From Crotalaria pallida (Eukaryota; Streptophyta; Magnoliopsida; Fabales; Fabaceae): a stretch of 64,000 nt of DNA. Location: positions 108,873,001 to 108,937,000 of the forward strand of contig CM075651.1 in NCBI GenBank assembly GCA_037953625.1, read 5' to 3'. Below are positions 54,388-63,710 of the stretch, one piece after another. The notes under the pieces are model-generated. The model was not told the DNA's origin and did not search any database. It saw only the letters and a list, made by a program, of their open reading frames with translations. Position 1 is the stretch's first letter, and every line of letters starts with the position of its first letter. Made by a program: the position numbers and the translations under genes.

Positions 54388-55092
54388 TGTAACACTCCTT
54401 GTATATCATCTTACTTTAAGAGAAAAGTAATAAGTTTATGAATACTTGGACTTGTTATCGTTGGAGAAGGATCTGAAAATAAGAAATTATCCCTTCCCTG
54501 GAAAATTTATTTTCACAAACACTTGATTAATAATGAAGGTGACTCGTAAAATCAGAGTTTGCGGAAACATAGTAAAATCACCATATTACCCTCCCAAAAT
54601 ATATCAAGTGTAACAAGTCCATTATTATAAAATAAGTATTATGATGAAACTGAATTCCTTTTATGATACCTTTTTCCAAAATATGTATCATATATATTCT
54701 ATTAAAAATAGAAATGTTATAGAGCTGGTCACTGGTCCCTTGTCCAAACATCCTTCTGGTCGGATCCTCGATATCTGCACAACGGGTTCCCAACCCACAA
54801 TTTCTACACTCTGCATGCACCTAAGGGACATCTCCCCTTACTGAATCTTGTGCAAGCTAGATGCACGATCAACACCTAATAAGGGCATGGGGGTTAGCTA
54901 TACATATTCGCATAATCAAATGAGAATAAAACTAACATCCACAAGTCAACATGTAGCAATTCATGATGCATAACCATATGAGCACACCCGGTTAATCATA
55001 ATAATTCTTTCAATGCAGGTGGCATGATGCATGATTTCTTCAGTTGAGGCCTCTAACAAAGTCCATCTCGGACGTCCATCCAATATACCGTT

Positions 55093-55758
55093 GTGTTCCC
55101 GGAACACTGACATTCGTTCCCAGAACGTAATGCCAAACCATACTTGGATGATAAGCATTCACTCCCAGAGTGTGCATCACGTTCCCAGAACGTGTAGCAA
55201 ACCATACTTGGATAAATAAGCATCACTCCCAGAGTGTGCATCACGTTCCCAGAACGCATACGTTCCCAGAACGTATAAAAACCAGGTCCCGGACACTGGC
55301 CACATATCTATAATGTGTCATCCAGTAGGTTGCTTATCAAAGTGTTCCCAGAACACCAACATACGTTCCCAGAACGTATAAAACCAGGTCCCAGACACTA
55401 GCCACATATCTATAATGTGTCATCAAGTAGGTTATAATTTGGTACTCCCGGAGTACCCTCCTCATATTCCCAGAATATGATAAACGTTCCTACTAACCAA
55501 ACTTCCATTCTATATGAATGCACAATCATCAAGGTTGGTTTTTATGTTTAATTCCATTATTAAACCAATGTGTTCCCAGAACACTCACATACTTTCCCAG
55601 AACGTATCGCAAACCAAACTTGGAATAAAATCAAGCACCACTCCCAGAGTGTGCATCACGTTCCCAGAACGTGTCCAAGAAACCATGTCCCAGACAATGG
55701 CCACATTCCCAGAATGTGTCATCAAGTTGGTTGCATTAGTTTAGTACTCCTAGAGTAC
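55093..55758. repeat. Cluster of 20 mini inverted repeats with shared core
   Basis: Each module is arm-CCA-arm, where the arms pair perfectly or nearly so and end in TC/GA: CACGTTCCCAGAACGTG (55178, 55657), ATACGTTCCCAGAACGTAT (55258, 55361), CACTCCCAGAGTG (55160, 55224, 55639), GTGTTCCCAGAACAC (55342, 55570; CCG loop at 55093), CACATTCCCAGAATGTG (55702), TCATATTCCCAGAATATGA (55462), GGTACTCCCGGAGTACC (55441), GTACTCCTAGAGTAC (55744) and TGTCCCAGACA (55686). Others lie at 55115, 55244, 55286, 55388 and 55589. Two sites (CACAT/ATGTG at 55301-55317 and its copy about 100 bp on) keep the arms but have lost the core. Arm bases change in matched pairs. Function unknown. Confidence 0.9.
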
Positions 55759-56039
55759 ATGGTCAAGTAGCCGAACATCACAAACTATCCTTGCCAACCT
55801 ATTTCATTACCTTTCTCTATGCATGTATTGCATGCATAATTTACTAAGGTTGGTCTTTCCATTAATTACTGTGATTTAGAAATATTCCAATTCTCTTTTG
55901 AATGATTTATTTGAGGTATAGTCTTTGACACAAAAATTCTCCTTTGAAATATCCCAAAACATGTCATTAAACTTAGATTGGGTAAAACAAAGTCAATGGT
56001 ATTCAAAAACTTAACTTTTTATTTTTCAGATTCAGGTAC

Positions 56040-56070
56040 TAACCGGTTACAGTTCCAGGCTAACCGGTTA
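56040..56070. repeat. Paired TAACCGGTTA palindromes (pair 1)
   Basis: The perfect 10-bp palindrome TAACCGGTTA occurs at 56040-56049 and 56061-56070, centres 21 bp apart, about two turns of B-DNA. The same arrangement recurs elsewhere in the LTR. It may be a protein-binding site; none is identified. Confidence 0.85.
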
Positions 56071-56413
56071 GAATTACAAACCTGAACTGTTTACCATTGG
56101 AATTCAGAAAACCCTTTTTCTTAAATTCCCTACCCAATCAATAAACCAGTTTAACAATGTTTATACCTCAAACCCACTGTTTATATCATTCAAAAGTCTA
56201 AATCACCTTTCATTGTCCAATGAGCATAATTTCCTCTTGAAACTATCTCATCACCTTAAGGTATTAACTTTAATCTTTCAAATCTGAACTTTGGCATTAT
56301 AACAACTCATATTCAGACCATGTATACTGAAATTAAAGCTTAGATTTGAGCAGAAACCATTAAGATTTCAGGACTGATTAATAAACTAATTTTCTTTGAA
56401 AATCTGCAGTGTC

Positions 56414-56444
56414 TAACCGGTTATGAATATCGTGTAACCGGTTA
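56414..56444. repeat. Paired TAACCGGTTA palindromes (pair 2)
   Basis: Copies at 56414-56423 and 56435-56444, again 21 bp centre to centre. The sequence between them differs from that of pair 1. Confidence 0.85.
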
Positions 56445-57493
56445 GATTATGCAGTCAGTCCATTAAAACAAGAGTTTTAACAACTCATTTTCTTCCTTTC
56501 TCAAATCTAACCCAAACTCAATATGCACAAAGTTCATATGCCTTAAAACAAACATGTTTACACCCAGAAACACATTCATATTGCATGCATCAAGTTTATG
56601 GTATCAAATTGCATGAAAATTCACATAAACACAATTTAATATGACAAAACTTAGATTAAGCACTTAAACTCAGAATTAAGCATCGACATAGCTTGCATGC
56701 ATCCAGATAACATTGCTCAAAACAACAATTGAGCTCAAATTGGCCTCCAAGCCATTTAACCATTTCAACTTATTCCCTTTGAGTCTCTTGATGACTCATC
56801 CTATATTCTACCACAATTTATTCTCATTCTAGCAAATAGTAAGCTTCCCCCTTACCTTAGGTTCGTGCTTGATGAATCTAATCACTGGAATTTGCCAGAT
56901 CTCCCTAGAATCCACAATCTCCATTTTCAGTCCCCAAACAGGTTTGACAGGGTCCAAAAACTACAAGATTTGACACATGAATTGGACAAACAAATTGGGG
57001 AAAACAATCAACACTCAATCTATGCAACATGCACTAGAGGTAGGAATAGATTTGAAACCAAAAGGGTTCGTGTGCTTACCAAAATCGAGCTTCAAAGTCA
57101 GCTCCAGAAACCAGAAGCTGAGGTTTGACAGCATCAACACCTCAACTTGGCAAGCTTCGTTCTCTTGATTCAGGGACTCTCAATTCACAATCTTTATATC
57201 AATACAAAGCCCTTGATGTGAGATTTGTAACCGTGTATCACTCATGATCTAACTCTCAGAAACGAAGGAGAATCGCACCAGGCGAATCAAGAACCCTAAA
57301 ACAGAGCTTCAGCAATTCAGGAGCAAAATGGGTTTCAATTCATCAACACAAGGCTATATATAGCAAAATCAGAGCTCCATGCATGATGACATGTCTATCC
57401 CCACTAAGATTAAAACGATTTCGTGGCGAATTCTGGGTTAAAACGTGTGATTACTCATCAAACGCACTAACCCAGTTTTCTGAGTTCATCGCG

Positions 57494-57524
57494 TAACCGG
57501 TTACACAGCCCTTCTAACCGGTTA
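57494..57524. repeat. Paired TAACCGGTTA palindromes (pair 3)
   Basis: Copies at 57494-57503 and 57515-57524, 21 bp centre to centre, about 260 bp from the LTR start in element orientation. Confidence 0.85.
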
Positions 57525-57786
57525 CATACTGATAAAATTCAAAAGTTAATAATTTAATTACTCTTTCTTCAAAAACCTTTTTAATATTGCAATTAGGTCT
57601 CAACCCAAGGACTAAATTACAATATTCACATTTTTGTACAAAATAACCATATAAAAATATATCTCATATTTTTATATAATAAAAATACATAATGTACAAA
57701 AAACTAAAACCTTCAAAATCAATTATAAAATAATTGTTATAATTAATTTCTTGGTTATTTGGGAGACGAAAATTAGGGGTGTTACA

Positions 57787-57800
57787 CTACTCCCCCACTT
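57787..57800 (-). other. Polypurine tract of chromovirus-like element
   Basis: On the - strand AAGTGGGGGAGTAG abuts the 3' LTR start. It is preceded by GGACGAAATTCCTTCT, a typical end of pol and spacer in this lineage. A near copy, AAGTGGGGGAGGA, lies about 120 bp upstream in element orientation (57908-57920). Confidence 0.85.
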
Positions 57801-59217
57801 AGAAGGAATTTCGTCCCCAAAATTCATCTTCTGAAATTTTCCACTTTTCCAAAATATTTTTATACTAGAAATCTTCATCTAGCTCCCAAAAATTTGTTCT
57901 TTTAGGGTCCTCCCCCACTTAAAAGAGTTTCGATATATTCCTTGTATTTTGAAACATTTCAAATAAAACCTTTCAGGAAAAACTTCCCAAACTAAACCAC
58001 AAGGATTTTTCATATAAAACTCTTGTGTGAAAGAATTTCTTTTAAAAGAAATACTCTTTATACTTCACATAAATATTTTTCAATTAAAACATTTTCCAAT
58101 AAACTTTTTGGGCTGCTCACTCTGATCTCTCGAGCACGATCAAAGAAACATTTGTATGACTTCATTTCTTAATAGTTTGAGACATTAGGGTGATCAGTCC
58201 TAATATTCAATCCATTAATAACAAAGTCATCCCTTTCAGATATAATCTTTTGCAAGAAAGACCATACGACAGGTCTTTAAGTTAGATGAACTTAAAGATA
58301 GGGTAATTATCACTATCAGACTTAGTTAGATAGTCAAGTTCTAGAGACATTTCCGTTGGGGAGACAAAGATTTGTCCTATCCCGGTGGTTGTTAATCTCT
58401 CTAGTCATAACAGATCTTTCTATTTCTGTAGTGTCCACAGCGATTTATCACATCCAACTGTGATAAAGGTTTTGATCACAGAAAGATTGAAGTTAAACTT
58501 CCAACAGAATATTGATACTTTCAAACGATTAGATTAACGTAGTCAAAAACATTTGATTACGTTAACTCAGATCAAAGGAAGAGATAGGCTTGGGTTGCCT
58601 ACGCAAGGATGACACTCAACTCTCATCTCGGCCGGTAAATTCTTCTCGTGCTGGATTCGTCCATTCTTTCTCACCTTTTCCTTCAAGACAATTCGGTGAA
58701 TAATACTCCAGCTTCCTACAATCCGAATTGGCTATTCCCTTAGGTACATCACAACTAAACTCAAAGTGATGTGCCTCATAGTTTTCACCTCGAGATGGAC
58801 AAATGTTCCCTTTCCTATTTCCTCCTTAGCCATTTTTCTCCAATCGAGGATTCCTTACCCTTTATATTTTCGTGGTAGATATTCTCCCACTTACCTTTCC
58901 TCTTTCCCCCGTTGGGCCTTCATTTCATCAATCTTTCCCTTATTCTGAATTCTGATACTTCACGCATGAAATTCATGTACTTCCCGTAGTTCTCACACAT
59001 GCTTACCAACATCGAGAAATTCCTTATTCCTTGATAGTTGATAGCTAACTTGGGTTCGAACATAATCTATTATGGAAGTTCATGCCTTTGGATTTCTCAT
59101 CTAGGTTGTCCTAGACAACACTTCCTAAATCCCTTACTTCCATAACATATTTTCTAATATCCATAATCACCAACTTTAGCTCTAAAGATTAAATCTCATT
59201 CGTTTCTTCATAGGGAT
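57801..59217 (-). other. Degenerate post-RNase H interior (integrase region expected)
   Basis: 1.4 kb where integrase and a chromodomain should lie in this lineage. No frame of useful length exists and I could not find the integrase zinc finger or D,D35E triad. A short - strand string reading KWENI near 58885-58900 could be a trace of the integrase core, but this is weak. It also holds the second PPT-like site at 57908-57920. Confidence 0.4.
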
Positions 59218-59537
59218 CTAACTCCTTTTCCTCAAAAGTCAACTTCTCTTTCTTCTCTTCATCTTCTGATGGTAATTCACGAATCCGATTCAGGAATTCG
59301 TTGGTGATTGGCAACATTCCCAATCTAATACTTAGAGGGTTCCTCTTGGGTTACCAGACTTAGGTCTCTAAATTCCCCAATCAGAATAGCCTCCTTAACC
59401 ATCATTGAGCTCACAGAAATAGCCTTTCAGCTCAAATCGTCTACAACTACGTTTGCTAAACCAGGATGATAATGGAGCTCAAAGCCATAATCTATAAGAA
59501 ACTCCATCCATCGCTTTTATTTTACATTCAACTCTTC
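59218..59537 (-). pseudogene. pol: pol remnant: RNase H end and linker to integrase
   Basis: The - strand translation from about 59537 gives ELN, then a string with KRWMEFLIDYGFELHYHPG and ANVV, the C-terminal part of a Ty3/gypsy RNase H, interrupted by stops. From about 59329 a following stretch reads RLGMLPITNEFLNRIREL, the linker normally found between RNase H and integrase in Tekay/Del-type elements. Several in-frame stops exclude function. It lies downstream of the reverse transcriptase remnant in element orientation, in the correct order. Confidence 0.72.
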
Positions 59538-60098
59538 CTCTTCTTATTGTCATCCATACTTTCGAACTCCAAACTTGTTCATAAATCACAACCTTCTCAT
59601 CTTAACACCTATTGTTTCCTTTGCATCATCCAGCTAAATCCTCTACCTTCTCTAATTGGAGTAGCTCCTTAATTCCAACTCTCGAGTAGTACATAAATAT
59701 TATGATTCAATCCTCTTAAATCAATTTCAATGATGAATCAAGGCATTAAGTTATTTCATCCCATTAAATCCTTCCTTAAACTTTACTTAGGTAATTGATA
59801 TTGAGTTTGGATTGGAGGAAGATGTCTACTAATACCAAAAGTTCCTTCACAAAGGACTTAAATTTTTATTTTAAACTTTCAGCTTCTAACCGGTTACAAG
59901 AAACTCTAACCGGTTATGAAGTATAGTTTTAGAAGTAAAACCAAAGAATTTCAAAACCATTTTCTTTACATCATCCAATCCAACTCAAAATAGGATTTAA
60001 TCAAAATCTAATACCCTGATTCCAACTGAATCCATCACTGAAATGATTTAAATCATAATCTACTCACATTTTCCATAATTCCTCTTGGACTAATCATA
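59538..60098 (-). other. Degraded interior between RT and RNase H remnants
   Basis: 0.56 kb where the N-terminal RNase H should lie; only scattered weak similarity is visible. It contains one TAACCGGTTA pair at 59887-59916. No gene. Confidence 0.45.
59887..59916. repeat. Paired TAACCGGTTA palindromes, internal pair
   Basis: Copies at 59887-59896 and 59907-59916, 20 bp centre to centre, one base closer than the LTR pairs. It lies in the interior of the element rather than the LTR. Confidence 0.85.
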
Positions 60099-60836
60099 TT
60101 ATGTTGGGGTATAATCCATCACCACCCCACCATAATTAAACAACATCCTATCATTCAATACCATCAGTTGATCTTTCCAAGTCAACTTGGCCAAAGGCCA
60201 TGCGATCATAGAAAATCCCTCAATAATCCGGCGATAATATCCAGCCAGCCCTAAGAAACCTCTCTCCTCAGTCACAGTCTTAGGCTGTTCCCATTTCAAC
60301 ACTAAACTTACCGTTGCTGGATCCATCGCAATTTCTTCTTTAAAGATCACATGCCCTGCAAACGTAACTTCGCTCAACCAAAACTCATCTTTGGCGAGCT
60401 TAACACACTACTACTCCTCTTGTAGGATTCTCAACACAATCCCGCGATGTTTTTCATGTCCCTCCGGATTCTTAGAAGAAACCACAAACGAATCCAAATA
60501 GGATCTAAAGGTCTCGTTCTTATAGTTCATAAAAGAACAAGTGCATTAGTCAATCCGAACGACATTATTTCCTACTCATAATGTCTGTATCGAGATCAAA
60601 AATGCAGTCTTAAGTGTATCCCTGTCCCGAATCCTGATTTGGGGTTAATCCAACCTCCAATCAATCTTAGAAAACACTTAGACTCCTTTAATCGGATCCA
60701 ACCAAAATCTTTTCTACTTGTTTCTCCCATTTGACCATTCCCGATGGTACCATATTATAACGGTAGTAGAGATAGAATCAGCTTCAAGAATTAACTTGAT
60801 TCCAAACTCTATCTCTTTACCTAAAGGTAAACCTGG
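60099..60836 (-). pseudogene. pol: pol remnant: reverse transcriptase
   Basis: On the - strand, in order: KEIEFGIKLILEAD near 60820, VFSKID near 60680, RIRDRDTLKTAF near 60620, MSFGLTNA at 60542-60565, FRSYLDSFVV at 60480-60509, then SSKNPEGHEKH directly after it, and an open 92-codon stretch 60377-60099 with SEVTFAGHV and FLGLAGYYRRIIEGFS (thumb/connection). These are the successive motifs of a Ty3/gypsy reverse transcriptase of Tekay/Del type, spread over shifting frames with stops. The catalytic F/Y-x-D-D box expected between FVV and SSKN appears to be missing. The enzyme is dead; this is wreckage, not a gene. Confidence 0.82.
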
Positions 60837-61614
60837 CATCATTTTCCTACAACCAGGATTTCTTTAACCCCCTTTCTCCTTCAATATTGCTTCCCAGAAG
60901 CAACATATGGGTTCATTGGATTCCAGATTCGAAACTTGGGAATCCCAATACAGGGTTGTTCTATCGTCATTGATCATGATCACTTGATCCCTCGGCTTCC
61001 AAACCGTGCTTAAGATCAAATGTAATCATGACACAGGTAGATAGACAAAGTCTAATACCTTAATAGAACGATCCAGACGTACCTTGGAAATGACTACAAG
61101 AAGGTTTGTAGGAGTCTCCACTTGAGATAACAGATTGGGTAAGGCATTGAGCAACTTCGATCACTACCCTTATCCGAAAGGAACAAAAGAAAGGATAGCT
61201 TTAGAGTTGAACAAACTCAGCAAGGTTAATCCTTAAGAAGATCACTGCCCTACACTCGGTCTAAAAAGTTGATTAACTTTAACACGAGTGAGGGTAAACA
61301 CTCCTCCTCAGAGTCGAGGACTCAACCACAACTCCTTAAAATTTCCTCATCACTGGTTCTATGAAAACATAATAAACCAACACTGTGGTTTTGGGTTTAC
61401 AACATGTCTAAAGAGAAGCATACGACTATCATACTTCTACTTAGACTTCCTAGAACACTTCTTAATAGCAGAATGTGCTATTTATCTAGAGCCATTACCC
61501 ATAACCTTAGCTCTAGCTTGGAAGTATATGAAAGCATACTTCCCAGGAAACATTGCAGATATCGATGACCAGCGTATTGGACCACACACCCAAGGACCAA
61601 GAGTCAGGACCATT
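60837..61614 (-). other. Degenerate 5' interior (gag and protease expected)
   Basis: Less than 0.8 kb lies between the RT remnant and the primer site, too short for a normal gag plus protease. No zinc knuckle or protease motif could be recognised on the - strand. The 113-codon + strand frame at 61288 runs over the primer-site region and is not supported as a gene. Confidence 0.5.
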
Positions 61615-61626
61615 GCTCTGATACCA
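61615..61626 (-). other. Primer-binding site, initiator tRNA-Met type
   Basis: On the - strand TGGTATCAGAGC stands six bases after the 5' LTR end. It is complementary to the 3' end of plant initiator tRNA-Met over 12 bases, then diverges. It fixes the element's orientation and fits the chromovirus lineage. Confidence 0.88.
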
Positions 61627-62340
61627 TAAAAATGTAACACTCCTTGTATATCATCTTACTTTAAGAGAAAAGTAATAAGTTTATGAATACTTGGACTTGT
61701 TATCGTTGGAGAAGGATCTGAAAATAAGAAATTATCCCTTCCCTGGAAAATTTATTTTCACAAACACTTGATTAATAATGAAGGTGACTCGTAAAATCAG
61801 AGTTTGGGGAAACATAGTAAAATCACCATATTACCCTCCCAAAATATATCAAGTGTAACAAGTCCATTATTATAAAATAAGTATTATGATGAAACTGAAT
61901 TCCTTTTATGATACCTTTTTCCAAAATATGTATCATATAAATTCTATTAAAAATAGAAATGTTATAGAGCTGGTCACTGGTCCCTTGTCCAAACATCCTT
62001 CTGGTCGGATCCTCGATATCTGCACAACGGGTTCCCAACCCCCAATTTCTACACTCTGCATGCACCTAAGGGACATCTCCCCTTACTGAATCTTGTGCAA
62101 GCTAGATGCACGATCAACACCTAATAAGGGCATGGGGGTTAGCTATACATATTCGCATAATCAAATGAGAATAAAACTAACATCCACAAGTCAACATGTA
62201 GCAATTCATGATGCATAACCATATGAGCACACCCGGTTAATCATAATAATTCTTTCAATGCAGGTGGCATGATGCATGATTTCTTCCACAGTTGAGGCCT
62301 CTAACAAAGTCCATCTCGGACGTCCATCCAATACACCGTT

Positions 62341-63023
62341 GTGTTCCCGGAACACTGACATTCGTTCCCAGAACGTAATGCCAAACCATACTTGGATGAT
62401 AAGCATTCACTCCCAGAGTGTGCATCACGTTCCCAGAACGTGTAGCAAACCATACTTGGATAAATAAGCATCACTCCCAGAGTGTGCATCACGTTCCCAG
62501 AACGCATACGTTCCCAGAACGCATACGTTCCCAGAACGTATAAAAACCAGGTCCCGGACACTGGCCACATATCTATAATGTGTCATCCAGTAGGTTGCTT
62601 ATCAAAGTGTTTCCAGAACACCAACATACGTTCCTAGAACGTATAAAACCAGGTCCCAGACACTGGCCACATATCTATAATGTGTCATCAAGTAGGTTAT
62701 AATTTGGTACTCCCGGAGTACCCTCCTCATATTCCCAGAATATGATAAACGTTCCTACCAACCAAACTTCCATTCTATATGAATGCACAATCATCAAGGT
62801 TGGTTTTTATGTTTAATTCCATTATTAAACTAATGTGTTCCCAGAACACTCACATACGTTCCCAGAACGTATCGCAAACCAAACTTGGAATAAAATCAAG
62901 CACCACTCCCAGAGTGTGCATCACGTTCCCAGAACGTGTCCAAGAAACCATGTCCCAGACAATGGCCACATTCCCAGAATGTGTCATCAAGTTGGTTGCA
63001 TTAGTTTAGTACTCCTAGAGTAC
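62341..63023. repeat. Mini inverted-repeat cluster, second LTR copy
   Basis: Same modules as in 55093-55758, with one extra 17-bp unit (GCATACGTTCCCAGAAC) near 62500-62530. At least two cores are mutated (TTTCCAGAAC near 62610, CCTAGAAC near 62633). The module at 62855-62873 is a perfect ATACGTTC/GAACGTAT pair where the other LTR has a broken arm. Confidence 0.9.
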
Positions 63024-63305
63024 AGGGTCAAGTAGCCGAACATCACAAACTATCCTTGCCAACCTATTTCATTACCTTTCTCTATGCATGTATTGCATGC
63101 ATAATTTACTAAGGTTGGTCTTTCCATTAATTACTGTGATTTAGAAGTATTCCAATTTCTCTTTTGAATGATTTATTTGAGGTATAGTCTTTGACACAAA
63201 AATTCTCCTTTGAAATATCCCAAAACATGTCATTAAACTTAGATTGGGTAAAACAAAGTCAATGGTATTCAAAAACTTAACTTTTTATTTTTCAGATTCA
63301 GGTAC

Positions 63306-63336
63306 TAACCGGTTACAGTTCCAGGCTAACCGGTTA
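63306..63336. repeat. Paired TAACCGGTTA palindromes, second LTR copy of pair 1
   Basis: Copies at 63306-63315 and 63327-63336, 21 bp centre to centre. Confidence 0.85.
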
Positions 63337-63679
63337 GAATTACAGACCTGAACTGTTTACCATTGGAATTCAGAAAACCCTTTTTCTTAAATTCCCTACC
63401 CAATCCATAAACCAGTTTAACAATGTTTATACCTCAAACCCACTGTTTATATCATTCAAAAGTCTAAATCACCTTTCATTGTCCAATGAGCATAATTTCC
63501 TCTTGAAACTATCTCATCACCTTAAGGTATTAACTTTAATCTTTCAAATCTGAACTTTGGCATTATAACAACTCATATTCAAACCATGTATACTGAAATT
63601 AAAGCTTAGATTTGAGCAGAAACCATTAAGATTTCAGGACTGATTAATAAACTAATTTTCTTTGAAAATCTGCAGTGTC

Positions 63680-63710
63680 TAACCGGTTACGAATATCGTG
63701 TAACCGGTTA
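63680..63710. repeat. Paired TAACCGGTTA palindromes, second LTR copy of pair 2
   Basis: Copies at 63680-63689 and 63701-63710, 21 bp centre to centre. The flanking base between them differs from the other LTR (TTACG against TTATG), while both palindromes are unchanged. Confidence 0.85.

Larger units (their letters stand above)
54388..57786 (-). repeat. 3' LTR of chromovirus-like element (3399 bp)
   Basis: A complete LTR; reading on the - strand it begins TGTAACACCCCTAATTTTCG, a start typical of Tekay/Del-type plant LTRs. It contains a cluster of short inverted repeats (55093-55758) and three pairs of the TAACCGGTTA palindrome. No ORF is convincing; short frames at 54641, 55031, 55514 and 56865 are by-products, and the first three recur in the other LTR copy. 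Confidence 0.93.

Noticed and set aside
55093..55758. Module cluster as a CRISPR array or heat-shock element cluster
   Set aside because: The setting is a eukaryotic LTR, and repeats and spacers are not regular. The heat-shock element spacing (TTCnnGAA) does not fit the TTC-CCA-GAA geometry, and many modules lack TTC altogether.
54641..55770. Short ORFs on both strands of the LTR (54641, 54961, 55031, 55053, 55514, 55570) repeated at 61886-63035
   Set aside because: Duplicated only because the LTR is duplicated. Repeated peptide strings come from translating the inverted-repeat modules; no coding signature.
58766..59672. + strand ORFs at 58766 and 59466
   Set aside because: Antisense to the pol remnant of the chromovirus-like element; hydrophobic low-information translations.
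61288..61629. 113-codon + strand ORF
   Set aside because: Opposite to the element's orientation and runs across the primer-binding site up to the LTR edge; no domain recognised.
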